Shown here: positions 23,191 to 33,692 of the stretch, in pieces
How the letters are laid out: each line of letters starts with the position of its first letter
Position numbering within the stretch: position 1 is the stretch's first letter
DNA from: Klebsiella ornithinolytica NBRC 105727 = ATCC 31898
Lineage (GTDB): Bacteria > Pseudomonadota > Gammaproteobacteria > Enterobacterales > Enterobacteriaceae
Assembly (NCBI RefSeq): GCF_001598295.1
Contig: NZ_BCYR01000002.1
Span: forward strand, 558,001-622,000
Reading direction: 5' to 3'
DNA: 64,000 nt
The notes under the pieces: model-generated
What the model was told of the DNA's origin: nothing
What the model saw: the letters and a program-made list of their open reading frames with translations, nothing else
Databases searched by the model: none
Translations under genes and position numbers: made by a program

Positions 23191-24327
23191 TCAGCGGATC
23201 TTGCGTACCTTCACCGCCTTCAACACCACAAATTTATTGTTGGTGGCGACGGTGGCGCAGTTACCGAAAATTTTCTTCAGCTTGTGGAAGTAATCCAGAT
23301 GACGGTTGGCCACGATATACAGCTCACCGTTGATCTTCAGGCAGCGGCGCGCGTGGTGGAACATCTCCCAGGCGATATTATCGGTTAACGCGTGCTTCTG
23401 GTGGAAAGGCGGGTTGCACAACACGGCGTTGAAGCGGAAAGGCTCAACGCCGGACAGCGCGTTGTTAATCATAAACTCGCAGCGATCCAGCGCCTCGGGC
23501 ATGTTGGTTTCCACGTTCAGACGACTGGAGGCGACGGCCATCGGCGACTCATCGACGAACACCACGTTAGCCTGCGGGTTCTTCTCCAGCAGCGTCAGGC
23601 CAATCACTCCGTTACCACAGCCCAGATCGACAATCTCGCCTTCAAGATCCGACGGCAGGTGTTCGATAAAGAAACGCGCGCCAATATCCAGCCCGGTGCG
23701 GGAGAACACGTTCGCGTGGTTGTGAATAGTCCAGTCGGTCCCTTCCAGCTTCCAGCTCAGCGTCTGCGGCGCATCGGCAAGCGCCGGTTCGCTGAACGTA
23801 CAGTTGATCAGGCGGGCTTTCTTCCAGGCCAGGGTGGTGGTGGTCGGCCCCAGCACTTTCTCAAACAGCTCCAGCGTAGAAGTATGGATATCACGCGCCT
23901 TTGCGCCGGCGATGATACGGGTTTGCGGCGTCACGACCTGGCGCAGCGCGCGCAGCTGCTGCTCGAGCAAGGCCAGCGTTTTCGGAACTTTAATCAGAAC
24001 AACGCCTGGCGCCGACGGATACTCCGCGGTGCTGTCGAGAAACTTGACGCTGGATTCCGCGATATCGTTATGGCGTAAATTCTCACGCGTCGCGAGCTCG
24101 GTGAGGTAAGAGTCACCGATGCTAAACGGCGTATGCTCCGCCAGCGCGCAGCTCAGTGCGCCAAAGGTATCGTTGAAAATCAGGACCGGGCCGTTAATCT
24201 CCGTGTCATCCAACTGCTGCAGCAGATATTCATCCGCCGCTTCCCACGCCAGTAGCGGGTTAACGTCATCCGTTTCCGGAAAACGTTTTAGTGTCAGTGA
24301 ACGGAAACCGTTGTCTAAGTGGCTCAT
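23191..24327 (-). CDS. rlmG: RlmG, 23S rRNA m2G1835 methyltransferase
   Basis: RlmG methylates N2 of G1835 in 23S rRNA using S-adenosylmethionine. The 378-residue protein has a degenerate N-terminal methyltransferase-like domain and a catalytic C-terminal Rossmann domain with the SAM loop [12 protein letters not shown] and the amino-methylating motif CNPPFHQ. The frame extends upstream to 24405, but [11 protein letters not shown] at 24327 gives exactly the E. coli length and has an AGGAGGGCC ribosome-binding site. Confidence 0.94.
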   Translation of the reverse strand: MSHLDNGFRSLTLKRFPETDDVNPLLAWEAADEYLLQQLDDTEINGPVLIFNDTFGALSCALAEHTPFSIGDSYLTELATRENLRHNDIAESSVKFLDSTAEYPSAPGVVLIKVPKTLALLEQQLRALRQVVTPQTRIIAGAKARDIHTSTLELFEKVLGPTTTTLAWKKARLINCTFSEPALADAPQTLSWKLEGTDWTIHNHANVFSRTGLDIGARFFIEHLPSDLEGEIVDLGCGNGVIGLTLLEKNPQANVVFVDESPMAVASSRLNVETNMPEALDRCEFMINNALSGVEPFRFNAVLCNPPFHQKHALTDNIAWEMFHHARRCLKINGELYIVANRHLDYFHKLKKIFGNCATVATNNKFVVLKAVKVRKIR

Positions 24328-24463
24328 CGGCCCTCCTGAGTGGTAAAATTTCGGCGTTATCCCTGAAAGGGTGCGTGAGTATACCCTTTTTATACACAAA
24401 ATCATTCAAGATGCGCCGATGCAGCCTGAAGGAGGATGTGAAGATCTTTTATCTGGAGCTGTC

Positions 24464-24964
24464 ATGAGTCAACTCACTTACCTGCAGGGCTATCCGGAGA
24501 ATTTACTTTCTCAGGTCCGCACATTGATTGCCGAGCAGCGCCTGGGGGCGGTTCTGCAGAAGCGCTATCCGGAAGGTCACGACGTCAATAACGATAAGGC
24601 GCTGTATCAGTACACGCAGGATCTGAAAACCCGCTATTTACGCGGCGCGGCGCCGATCAACAAGGTGATGTACGACAGCAAGATCCACGTCTTGAATAAT
24701 GCGCTCGGCCTGCATACCGCGATTTCGCGGGTCCAGGGCGGTAAGCTGAAAGCAAAAGCCGAAATCAGAGTGGCCACGGTGTTCCGCGAAGCGCCGGAGG
24801 CGTTTTTACGTATGATTGTGGTGCATGAGCTGGCGCACCTTAAGGAGAAGGAGCATAACAAAGCCTTCTATCAACTCTGTTGCTATATGGAGCCGCAGTA
24901 CCACCAGCTGGAGTTCGATACCCGTCTGTGGCTAACGCATCTTTCGTTAAATCGTTCTGCGTAG
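24464..24964 (+). CDS. ygjP: YgjP, M48-like metallopeptidase family protein
   Basis: A 166-residue protein of the YgjP/DUF45 family. It has a zinc-binding motif HELAHLKEKEHNKAFY near residue 120, where HELAH supplies two His ligands and a Glu, and a Glu/His follows downstream as in WLM-type proteases. No signal peptide is seen, so it is probably cytoplasmic; the substrate is unknown. I chose ATG 24464, which has GGAG nearby and matches the E. coli start, over in-frame upstream starts. In E. coli ygjQ would follow; here ygjR comes next. Confidence 0.85.
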   Translation: MSQLTYLQGYPENLLSQVRTLIAEQRLGAVLQKRYPEGHDVNNDKALYQYTQDLKTRYLRGAAPINKVMYDSKIHVLNNALGLHTAISRVQGGKLKAKAEIRVATVFREAPEAFLRMIVVHELAHLKEKEHNKAFYQLCCYMEPQYHQLEFDTRLWLTHLSLNRSA

Positions 24965-25037
24965 TTGCGCACTGGTTTTGTCATGGTGGCATGTTAGAGT
25001 GACCAAAGGTTCCCTTTAACGGAGTTCGTCAACGTTT

Positions 25038-26027
25038 ATGATACGTTTCGCAGTTGTTGGCACAAACTGGATAACAAAACAGTTTGTCGATGCCGCCCAT
25101 GAAACGGGCAAGTATAAACTCACCGCGATTTACTCTCGCAGCCTTGAACAGGCGCAGGCCTTTGCGAGCGATTATCCCGTCGACCAGCTGTTTACGTCGC
25201 TGGACGATCTGGCGCAAAGCGATGCTGTCGACGCGGTTTACATTGCCAGCCCGAACTCCCTGCACTTCCCGCAAACGCAGCTGTTCCTCAACCATAAAAA
25301 GCACGTGATTTGTGAAAAACCGCTGGCCTCAAACCTGCGGGAAGTCGAAGACGCCATTCGGATCGCTCACGAAAACCAGGTGGTGCTGTTCGAAGCCTTC
25401 AAAACCGCCAGCCTGCCAAATTTTCTGCTGCTGCAGCAGTCGCTCGGTAAGGCAGGCAAACTGCACAAAGCGTTTTTCAACTACTGCCAGTACTCCTCCC
25501 GCTATCAGCGCTATCTCGACGGTGAGAACCCGAACACCTTTAACCCGGCCTTCTCCAACGGCTCGATTATGGATATCGGCTTCTATTGTCTGGCCTCGGC
25601 GGTGGCGCTGTGGGGCGAACCGCGCGCGGTTCACGCCAGCGCCAGCCTGCTGGACAGCGGCGTTGATGCCCAGGGTACCGTGATCCTCAGCTACGCCGGT
25701 TTTGACGTCACCCTGCACCACTCTAAAGTGAGCGACTCCACGCTACCAAGCGAAATTCAGGGTGAAGCCGGCGCGCTGGTGATCGAAAAAATCTCCGAGT
25801 GCCAGAGGCTCTCTTTCATCCCACGCGGTGGGAAGGCTCAGGATCTGACGCAGCCACAGCATATCAATACTATGCTGTACGAGGCGGAGGCGTTTGCGCA
25901 TCTGGTGGAGAACAACCAGGTTGTTCACCCGGGGCTGGAAGTCAGCCGTATTACGGCCAGACTGCTGAGCGAAATTCGTCGTCAGACCGGCGTCGTATTC
26001 CCGGCCGATGGTCCGCAGGGGGCGTAA
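25038..26027 (+). CDS. ygjR: YgjR, Gfo/Idh/MocA-family oxidoreductase
   Basis: A 329-residue cytoplasmic dehydrogenase-like protein. The N-terminal Rossmann fold starts IRFAVVGTNWITKQF (an atypical G-x-G region), and the Gfo/Idh/MocA signature CEKPLASN near residue 95 supplies the conserved Glu-Lys-Pro. It should use NAD(P) to oxidise or reduce a sugar or related polyol; the substrate is not known. It lies 73 bp after ygjP and ahead of the alx riboswitch. Confidence 0.85.
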   Translation: MIRFAVVGTNWITKQFVDAAHETGKYKLTAIYSRSLEQAQAFASDYPVDQLFTSLDDLAQSDAVDAVYIASPNSLHFPQTQLFLNHKKHVICEKPLASNLREVEDAIRIAHENQVVLFEAFKTASLPNFLLLQQSLGKAGKLHKAFFNYCQYSSRYQRYLDGENPNTFNPAFSNGSIMDIGFYCLASAVALWGEPRAVHASASLLDSGVDAQGTVILSYAGFDVTLHHSKVSDSTLPSEIQGEAGALVIEKISECQRLSFIPRGGKAQDLTQPQHINTMLYEAEAFAHLVENNQVVHPGLEVSRITARLLSEIRRQTGVVFPADGPQGA

Positions 26028-26092
26028 AAGAGTGTAAAGAGGCCGTCAGCAACCATTGACGCCCTTTATGACTTGTCATATTTTGTTACGCG

Positions 26093-26245
26093 CAAAGGGG
26101 AGTAACTTCCTTGCCGGTGGATCGTCATTACGATGCGTGCAAAACCGCATCCGGTCGCCGGGCAATAATAAAAGGTCCTGCCGTCATCGCGCGGTTCTTT
26201 TATTGTTGTAAGTGAGACCTTGCCGGAAGGCGAGGTCTATGCATA
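26093..26245 (+). promoter_or_regulatory. yybP-ykoY manganese riboswitch (PRE/SraF leader) of alx
   Basis: The leader of alx carries the yybP-ykoY landmarks: AAAGGGGAGTAAC at 26095 and ACCTTGCCGGAAGGCGAGGT from 26216. In E. coli this leader (also called SraF or PRE) senses Mn2+ and alkaline pH and controls alx expression. Here it is followed by a terminator-like hairpin and the alx ribosome-binding site, as expected. Confidence 0.85.
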
Positions 26246-26254
26246 AACACGCAG

Positions 26255-26290
26255 CGGCTGCCGTCTTCCGACGTCAGCCGTTTTGTTTTT
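26255..26290 (+). terminator. Riboswitch expression-platform terminator of alx
   Basis: CGGCTG at 26255-26260 and CAGCCG at 26275-26280, extended by CGTC/GACG, are followed by TTTTGTTTTT. The hairpin lies 18 bases before the alx start and fits conditional termination controlled by the upstream riboswitch. Confidence 0.75.
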
Positions 26291-26307
26291 ATGTAAGGAA
26301 TTAAGTA

Positions 26308-27276
26308 ATGAATACTGTCGGCACACCGTTGTTATGGGGCGGATTCGCCGTGGTCGTGGTGATCATGCTAGCCATCGATCTGCTTCTTCAGGGACGGCGT
26401 GGTGCGCATGGCATGACCATGAAACAGGCCGCGGGTTGGTCTATTCTCTGGGTAACGCTCTCCCTTCTCTTTAACGCCGTCTTCTGGTGGTACCTGACAC
26501 AAACCCAGGGCCGTGCCGTTGCCGATCCGCAGGCGCTGGCTTTCCTTACCGGCTATCTGATTGAAAAATCGCTTGCCGTGGACAATGTCTTTGTCTGGCT
26601 GATGCTGTTCAGCTACTTCTCCGTCCCGCCTGCGCTGCAGCGCCGGGTGCTGGTTTACGGCGTGCTGGGGGCGATCGTGCTGCGTACGGTGATGATCTTT
26701 ACCGGAAGCTGGCTGATCTCCCAGTTCGAGTGGCTGCTCTATCTCTTCGGTGCTTTCCTGCTGTTTACCGGTGTGAAGATGGCGCTGGCGAAAGAGGATG
26801 CTTCCGGCATCGGCGACAAACCGCTGGTACGCTGGATCCGCAGCCATCTGCGGATGACCGATAAGATTGAAGGCGAGCGTTTCTTTACGCGGCAAAACGG
26901 CGTCCTGTTCGCCACGCCGCTGCTGCTGGTGCTGATCCTGGTCGAGCTGAGCGACGTGATTTTTGCGGTCGATAGTATCCCGGCAATCTTCGCCGTAACC
27001 ACCGATCCGTTTATCGTGCTGACGTCGAACCTGTTCGCGATTCTCGGCCTGCGCGCCATGTACTTCCTGCTGGCCGGCGTCGCGGAGCGCTTCTCCATGC
27101 TGAAATATGGTCTGTCGATCATTCTGGTCTTTATCGGTATCAAGATGCTGATCGTCGACTTCTACCATATCCCGATTGGCGCCTCGCTCGGCGTCGTTGG
27201 CGGTATTCTGGCGCTGACGCTGCTGATTAACGCCTGGGTCAATAAGCAACACGACAAGAAGAAATTACAGCACTAA
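26308..27276 (+). CDS. alx: Alx, TerC-family manganese exporter
   Basis: Alx is an inner-membrane TerC-family protein; in E. coli it is implicated in Mn2+ export and induced at high pH. The 322-residue protein has about nine transmembrane segments, with acidic residues in membrane regions ([12 protein letters not shown] near residue 88 and [14 protein letters not shown] near residue 213) that are conserved in TerC. It is preceded by AAGGAATT and by the manganese riboswitch, which links its expression to its probable substrate. Confidence 0.93.
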   Translation: MNTVGTPLLWGGFAVVVVIMLAIDLLLQGRRGAHGMTMKQAAGWSILWVTLSLLFNAVFWWYLTQTQGRAVADPQALAFLTGYLIEKSLAVDNVFVWLMLFSYFSVPPALQRRVLVYGVLGAIVLRTVMIFTGSWLISQFEWLLYLFGAFLLFTGVKMALAKEDASGIGDKPLVRWIRSHLRMTDKIEGERFFTRQNGVLFATPLLLVLILVELSDVIFAVDSIPAIFAVTTDPFIVLTSNLFAILGLRAMYFLLAGVAERFSMLKYGLSIILVFIGIKMLIVDFYHIPIGASLGVVGGILALTLLINAWVNKQHDKKKLQH

Positions 27277-27287
27277 GCCCTAAATGG

Positions 27288-27312
27288 CCGGGTGAAAACC
27301 ACTTTCACCCGG
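27288..27312. terminator. Hairpin after alx
   Basis: The 10-bp stem CCGGGTGAAA / TTTCACCCGG has a 5-base loop and lies 12 bases after the alx stop. It lacks a T-run, so it is only a possible terminator. Confidence 0.45.
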
Positions 27313-27529
27313 TCAGCAACGCCCGCCGCGTATTATTTCTCGCCATGTCACAAAAACGTTAATACATAGTTAAAAAATAAGATCTCAGCTAAATAAGCAG
27401 CATTTTACGCTTCCAGGATGGCGCACTTTCCGTATACTCGACCAGGCAAACATTTATTTACATCCGGACATAAACGTAACAAATAATACGTACATGGGAC
27501 CGGTAGCAACATCACAACAAGGGATAATC

Positions 27530-28777
27530 ATGACGACACAAACTCCCCCATCGGGCCTGCTACAGCGCCTGGCTCAGGGCAGCCTGGTCAAACAAATTTT
27601 AATCGGTCTGGTGCTTGGCGTGCTGCTGGCGCTGGTTTCAAAACCTGCGGCGATCGCCGTTGGCCTGCTCGGTACGCTGTTTGTCGGCGCGCTGAAAGCC
27701 GTAGCGCCGGTGCTGGTGCTGATGCTGGTGATGGCCTCCATCGCTAACCACCAGCAGGGGCAAAAAACCAGCATCCGTCCGATTCTGTTCCTGTATCTGC
27801 TGGGAACGTTCAGCGCCGCACTCACCGCCGTGCTGTTCAGCTTTGTCTTCCCTTCCACGCTGCACCTGACCTCCGCGGCCGGCGATATTACGCCGCCGTC
27901 GGGGATTGTTGAAGTACTGCGCGGGCTGCTGATGAGCATGGTTTCAAACCCGGTCGACGCCCTGCTCAATGCCAACTATATCGGGATTCTGGTGTGGGCC
28001 GTGGGTCTGGGCTTTGCGCTGCGTCACGGCAATGAGACGACAAAAAACCTGATCAACGATGTCTCCCACGCGGTGACCTTTATCGTGAAACTGGTTATTC
28101 GGTTTGCGCCGCTGGGTATTTTCGGCCTGGTCTCCTCAACCCTGGCGACCACCGGGTTTGAAACCCTGTGGGGCTACGCGCAGCTGCTGATGGTGCTGGT
28201 GGGCTGTATGCTGCTGGTGGCGCTGGTGATTAACCCGCTGCTGGTGTTCTGGAAAATCCGCCGCAACCCCTATCCGCTGGTGCTGACCTGCCTGCGCGAA
28301 AGCGGCGTGTATGCTTTCTTTACCCGCAGTTCCGCCGCCAATATTCCGGTCAATATGGCGCTGAGTGAAAAGCTGAATCTCGATCGCGATACCTATTCGG
28401 TGTCGATCCCGCTGGGCGCCACCATCAACATGGCCGGGGCCGCCATCACCATTACGGTGCTGACGCTGGCTGCTGTACATACCCTGGGGATTCCGGTGGA
28501 TCTGCCTACCGCGCTGCTGTTGAGCGTCGTGGCGTCGCTGTGCGCCTGCGGTGCTTCCGGCGTGGCGGGCGGCTCCCTGCTGCTGATCCCGCTGGCCTGC
28601 AACATGTTCGGGATCCCCAATGATATCGCCATGCAAGTGGTTGCCGTCGGCTTTATCATCGGCGTGCTGCAGGACTCCTGTGAGACCGCGTTGAACTCCT
28701 CCACCGACGTGCTGTTTACCGCTGCCGCCTGTATGGCGGAAGACGAGCAGCTGGCGAAAAACGCGCTGCGCGATTAA
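27530..28777 (+). CDS. sstT: SstT, Na+/serine-threonine symporter
   Basis: SstT imports serine and threonine with sodium ions. The 415-residue inner-membrane protein is of the dicarboxylate/amino acid:cation symporter (DAACS) family. Conserved features are [16 protein letters not shown] (serine-rich substrate hairpin), [14 protein letters not shown] and [16 protein letters not shown]. The frame is open from 27494, but ATG 27530 gives the E. coli N terminus (MTTQ) and follows AGGGAT. It is ended by a good hairpin and is convergent with uxaA. Confidence 0.95.
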   Translation: MTTQTPPSGLLQRLAQGSLVKQILIGLVLGVLLALVSKPAAIAVGLLGTLFVGALKAVAPVLVLMLVMASIANHQQGQKTSIRPILFLYLLGTFSAALTAVLFSFVFPSTLHLTSAAGDITPPSGIVEVLRGLLMSMVSNPVDALLNANYIGILVWAVGLGFALRHGNETTKNLINDVSHAVTFIVKLVIRFAPLGIFGLVSSTLATTGFETLWGYAQLLMVLVGCMLLVALVINPLLVFWKIRRNPYPLVLTCLRESGVYAFFTRSSAANIPVNMALSEKLNLDRDTYSVSIPLGATINMAGAAITITVLTLAAVHTLGIPVDLPTALLLSVVASLCACGASGVAGGSLLLIPLACNMFGIPNDIAMQVVAVGFIIGVLQDSCETALNSSTDVLFTAAACMAEDEQLAKNALRD

Positions 28778-28787
28778 TCCCGACCTT

Positions 28788-28818
28788 CCCCTCCGCTCAT
28801 CTGCGGAGGGGCCTTCTT
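28788..28818. terminator. Terminator between sstT and uxaA
   Basis: A 9-bp stem, CCCCTCCGC / GCGGAGGGG, with a 6-base loop is followed by CCTTCTTCCC. It lies between convergent genes. Confidence 0.65.
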
Positions 28819-28861
28819 CCCTCTCTCGCGTTTCCATTTTAAACGGAACGGATGCGCTTCA

Positions 28862-30349
28862 TTATAACGTGACGCCGCTTTTGAAGATCGCCAGTTCACG
28901 GAAATCATTGCGCTCATTGCAGGTCGGTTTGCCATTGACGATATCAACGAGGGTATCGATAAACTCTTCCAGCAGCTGAGGCATCGCTTTACGGTGAATC
29001 AGCTGACCGGCGTCAAAATCGATCCAGTGTTTCTTTTTCGCCGCCAGTTCGCTGTTAGTGGCGATTTTGACCGTCGGCACAAAACCGCCGTACGGCGTGC
29101 CGCGACCGGTGCTAAACAGCACCATATGACACCCCGCACCGGCCAGCGCGCTGGTTGCCACCGCATCGTTGCCCGGCGCGCTCAGCAGATTGAGGCCATG
29201 CACTTTTAAACGTTCGCCATAGCGCAGGACGTCCACCACTTCGCTGGAGCCCGCTTTCTGCGTGCAGCCCAGCGATTTATCTTCCAGCGTCGTGATCCCG
29301 CCCGCTTTGTTACCCGGCGACGGGTTCTCGTAAATGGGCTGGTTATGCGCAATGAAGTACTGTTTAAAGTCATTCACCATCGTCACCAGCTTGTCGAAGG
29401 TTTGTTCATCGCGGCAGTGGCTCATCAGCAGCTGCTCAGCGCCGAACATTTCCGGCACCTCCGTCAACACGGTGGTGCCGCCGTTGGCGATCAGGTAATC
29501 CGAGAAGCGTCCCAGCATCGGGTTCGCGGTAATCCCCGAAAGGCCGTCCGATCCGCCGCACTCGAGGCCAAACTTCAGCTCGCTCAGTTTGCCTGGCTCA
29601 CGTTTGTCGTGGCGCATCACCTCATAAAGCTGATGCAGATGCTCCAGTCCCGCTTCCACCTCATCATCCTGCTTCTGGCAGATCATAAAGTGTACGCGCT
29701 GAGGATCGAACTCACCGAGGGTTTCACGGAACGCGTCGACCTGGTTGTTCTCACAGCCCAGGCCAATCACCAGCACCGCCCCGGCGTTCGGGTGACGCAC
29801 CATGTTTTGCAACATGGTGCGGGTATTGATGTGATCATCACCCAGCTGCGAACAGCCGTAAGTGTGACTGAAGAGAAAGACGCCATCGGTGCCTTCCGCT
29901 TCGTTGGTCTCTTTCAGAAACCGGTTCTGAATCTGACGGGCGATACCGTTGACACAGCCGACGGTCGGCAGGATCCACAGTTCATTGCGCACCCCGACCT
30001 CCCCGTTCGCACGACGATAGAGCTGCACGTCGCGGTCGGCCGGCTGCGCCGACGGCTCGGCAAGATCCGGTTGATAGCGATACTCGTCAAGGTCGCTCAG
30101 GTTGGTACGCGTATTATGGGCATGAATATGTTCCCCTGGCGCAATATCCGCCAGCGCATGACCAATGGGCAGACCATACTTGATGACGTTTTCTCCCTTC
30201 GCAATCGCGCGTAATGCGAACTTATGACCACGGACAACGTCCTGGCTTAAGGTGACCGCAGCATCATCAATGGTGACCTGGGTACCCGCCGCCATATCTG
30301 CTAACGCGACAGCAACGTTATCCTGCGAATGGATTTTAATGTATTGCAT
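28862..30349 (-). CDS. uxaA: UxaA, altronate dehydratase
   Basis: UxaA dehydrates D-altronate to 2-keto-3-deoxygluconate in galacturonate catabolism and needs Fe2+. The 495-residue protein has an N-terminal SAF domain (residues 1-90) and the UxaA/GarD catalytic region with GLGCENNQVD, LECGGSDGLSGITANP and NPSPGNKAGGITTLEDKSLG. It follows uxaC with an 18-bp gap, in the same operon. It is paralogous to garD at 45618. Regulation by ExuR through the uxaC promoter is expected. Confidence 0.95.
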   Translation of the reverse strand: MQYIKIHSQDNVAVALADMAAGTQVTIDDAAVTLSQDVVRGHKFALRAIAKGENVIKYGLPIGHALADIAPGEHIHAHNTRTNLSDLDEYRYQPDLAEPSAQPADRDVQLYRRANGEVGVRNELWILPTVGCVNGIARQIQNRFLKETNEAEGTDGVFLFSHTYGCSQLGDDHINTRTMLQNMVRHPNAGAVLVIGLGCENNQVDAFRETLGEFDPQRVHFMICQKQDDEVEAGLEHLHQLYEVMRHDKREPGKLSELKFGLECGGSDGLSGITANPMLGRFSDYLIANGGTTVLTEVPEMFGAEQLLMSHCRDEQTFDKLVTMVNDFKQYFIAHNQPIYENPSPGNKAGGITTLEDKSLGCTQKAGSSEVVDVLRYGERLKVHGLNLLSAPGNDAVATSALAGAGCHMVLFSTGRGTPYGGFVPTVKIATNSELAAKKKHWIDFDAGQLIHRKAMPQLLEEFIDTLVDIVNGKPTCNERNDFRELAIFKSGVTL

Positions 30350-30367
30350 AGCAACCGACCTCTGGTC

Positions 30368-31813
<1,446 letters not shown>

Positions 31814-31839
31814 TCAGATGATTGACTATCATGCTGACA

Positions 31840-31857
31840 AAGTTATCACACCAATTT
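31840..31857. promoter_or_regulatory. Candidate ExuR operator for uxaCA
   Basis: AAGTTATCACACCAATTT agrees with the ExuR/UxuR consensus (AAATTGGTATACCAATTT, as I recall it) at 13 of 18 positions, with the right arm intact. It lies about 60 bp upstream of uxaC. Confidence 0.55.
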
Positions 31858-31877
31858 CTACAGGCCGAAATCTTTTT

Positions 31878-31893
31878 CGTGAGATAGATCAAT
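31878..31893. promoter_or_regulatory. Candidate CRP site for uxaCA
   Basis: CGTGA, six bases (GATAGA), then TCAAT: the GTGA and TCA cores match the CRP consensus at correct spacing. It lies about 100 bp upstream of uxaC, suitable for activation. Confidence 0.5.
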
Positions 31894-31999
31894 AAACGCT
31901 GACAAAAAAAGTACCCTTTCTGGAGTAAACCCTCGTGCAAGCCGCGCCAGTACTGGCTTTGCTCGCAAGAAATAATACCCCCATAAACTTTCCCACTTT
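31894..31999. other. Central part of the uxaC–exuT intergenic region
   Basis: No gene is seen in the 481-bp uxaC–exuT interval, and this central part holds no recognisable site. The flanks carry paired CRP-like and ExuR-like sites for each divergent operon. Confidence 0.5.
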
Positions 32000-32015
32000 T
32001 GTGACAGTACTCAAC
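32000..32015. promoter_or_regulatory. Candidate CRP site for exuT
   Basis: TGTGA, six bases (CAGTAC), then TCAAC: a perfect left half and a partial right half at correct spacing, directly beside the ExuR-like site. Confidence 0.5.
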
Positions 32016-32019
32016 TTTT

Positions 32020-32037
32020 AAAGTTGTATGACAAGTT
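32020..32037. promoter_or_regulatory. Candidate ExuR operator for exuT
   Basis: AAAGTTGTATGACAAGTT matches the recalled ExuR consensus at 13 of 18 positions and is itself nearly palindromic. The preceding CAACTTTTAAAGTTG (32012-32026) forms another overlapping palindrome. The long leader to exuT (about 220 bases) contains a small AACCC…GGGTT hairpin near 32197-32213. Confidence 0.5.
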
Positions 32038-32261
32038 ATCTTTCTGCCGTCGCAACATATAAACCGTTGGAATGTATTCGCGATGATTCAATACATCGCA
32101 TTGACCGGTACGGATACCGAATTAAGCAAAACAATTGATGGCAAGGTTCGGGCCATATGGGTTTTCCCTCCTGAGCCCTCCGTTTCTCCTTCTCAACCCC
32201 TGTACAGGGTTTGAAGATGGCCGCACTCGCTGCGGAGATATAACAAACGATGAGGTTTTAC

Positions 32262-33563
32262 ATGCGTAAAATTAAAGGGTTACGTTGGTATATGATCGCA
32301 CTGGTGACAATGGGCACCGTGCTGGGTTACCTGACACGTAACACTGTGGCTGCGGCTGCGCCGACTCTGATGGAAGAGTTACACATCTCCACCCAACAGT
32401 ATTCCTATATCATCGCAGCCTATTCAGCTGCTTATACCGTCATGCAGCCGGTGGCAGGCTACGTCCTTGACGTGCTGGGGACGAAGATCGGTTATGCCTT
32501 CTTCGCGATCGCCTGGGCCGTTTTCTGTGGTTCAACGGCGCTGGCGGGCAGCTGGGGCGGATTAGCGCTGGCTCGTGGCGCGGTCGGCGCGGCGGAAGCG
32601 GCGATGATCCCGGCAGGCCTGAAGGCCAGCTCCGAATGGTTCCCGGCAAAAGAACGCTCTATTGCCGTCGGTTACTTCAACGTGGGCTCCTCAATCGGCG
32701 CGATGATCGCCCCGCCGCTGGTCGTCTGGGCGATTGTGATGCACAGCTGGCAGATGGCGTTCATTATCTCCGGTGTCCTGAGTTTTATCTGGGCCATGGC
32801 GTGGCTGGTCTTCTATAAACACCCTCGCGACCAGAAAAAATTAACCACTGAAGAACGCGACTACATCATCGGCGGTCAGGAATCGCATCACCAGACCAAC
32901 AACAGCAAGAAAATGTCTCCGTGGCAGATCCTGCGCAACCGTCAGTTCTGGGGCATCGCGCTGCCGCGCTTCCTTGCCGAGCCAGCATGGGGGACCTTCA
33001 ATGCCTGGATCCCGCTGTTCATGTTTAAAGTCTATGGCTTTAACCTGAAAGAAATCGCGATGTTTGCATGGATGCCAATGCTGTTTGCCGACCTGGGCTG
33101 CATCATCGGGGGCTATCTGCCGCCGCTGTTCCAGCGCTGGTTCGGGGTTAACCTGATTGTGTCGCGTAAAATGGTCGTGACCATGGGCGCACTGCTGATG
33201 ATTGGCCCGGGGATGATCGGCCTGTTTACCAGCCCGTTTGTCGCTATCGCCCTGCTGTGCGTCGGCGGCTTTGCCCACCAGGCACTGTCCGGTGCGCTGA
33301 TTACGCTCTCTTCCGACGTATTTGGCCGTAACGAAGTGGCTACGGCAAACGGCCTGACCGGTATGGCGGCCTGGATGGCGAGTACCATGTTCGCCCTGGT
33401 GGTCGGCGCTCTGGCGGATACCATTGGTTTCAGCCCGCTGTTCGCCGTACTGGCGGTCTTCGATCTGCTGGGCGCCCTTGTCATCTGGACCGTACTGAAG
33501 AACAAGTCAGCCGATGACGACGCCCCGCCGCTCAAAACGACTAAGCCGGTGACGCAAAGCTAG
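32262..33563 (+). CDS. exuT: ExuT, hexuronate transporter
   Basis: ExuT imports galacturonate and glucuronate with protons. The 433-residue protein is a major-facilitator-superfamily carrier of the anion:cation symporter branch with 12 transmembrane segments; landmarks are LGYLTRNTVAAAAPTL in the first helix, GAAEAAMIPAGLKASSEWFP and LPRFLAEPAWGTFNAWIP. ATG 32262 follows GATGAGG and matches the E. coli start (MRKIKGLRW); a start four codons earlier has no ribosome-binding site. It is divergent from uxaCA and followed by a strong terminator. Confidence 0.95.
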   Translation: MRKIKGLRWYMIALVTMGTVLGYLTRNTVAAAAPTLMEELHISTQQYSYIIAAYSAAYTVMQPVAGYVLDVLGTKIGYAFFAIAWAVFCGSTALAGSWGGLALARGAVGAAEAAMIPAGLKASSEWFPAKERSIAVGYFNVGSSIGAMIAPPLVVWAIVMHSWQMAFIISGVLSFIWAMAWLVFYKHPRDQKKLTTEERDYIIGGQESHHQTNNSKKMSPWQILRNRQFWGIALPRFLAEPAWGTFNAWIPLFMFKVYGFNLKEIAMFAWMPMLFADLGCIIGGYLPPLFQRWFGVNLIVSRKMVVTMGALLMIGPGMIGLFTSPFVAIALLCVGGFAHQALSGALITLSSDVFGRNEVATANGLTGMAAWMASTMFALVVGALADTIGFSPLFAVLAVFDLLGALVIWTVLKNKSADDDAPPLKTTKPVTQS

Positions 33564-33590
33564 TCCTGATACGGTGAGATCTGTTTACAA

Positions 33591-33616
33591 AGCCGCCTCA
33601 TTGAAGGCGGCTTTTT
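33591..33616 (+). terminator. Intrinsic terminator of exuT
   Basis: The 8-bp stem AGCCGCCT / AGGCGGCT with a CATTGA loop is followed by TTTT. It separates exuT from exuR, which therefore needs its own promoter. Confidence 0.85.
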
Positions 33617-33692
33617 CATGTCTGACGGTGGTGAGATGCGCGTAAAAGTGGTATAACAAATCCAATATTGTCGCCATCTTCCGGGAGCGAAT

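Noticed and set aside
24371-24463. A longer start for ygjP (upstream ATGs)
   Set aside because: The extra residues are not membrane- or domain-like and the 24464 start matches the E. coli N terminus and has GGAG nearby.
26368-27252. 294-codon frame opposite alx
   Set aside because: A Gln/Arg/His-rich shadow of a conserved membrane protein, without start signals.
29345-30214. 289-codon frame opposite uxaA
   Set aside because: Overlaps the conserved uxaA completely; no ribosome-binding site or recognisable domain.
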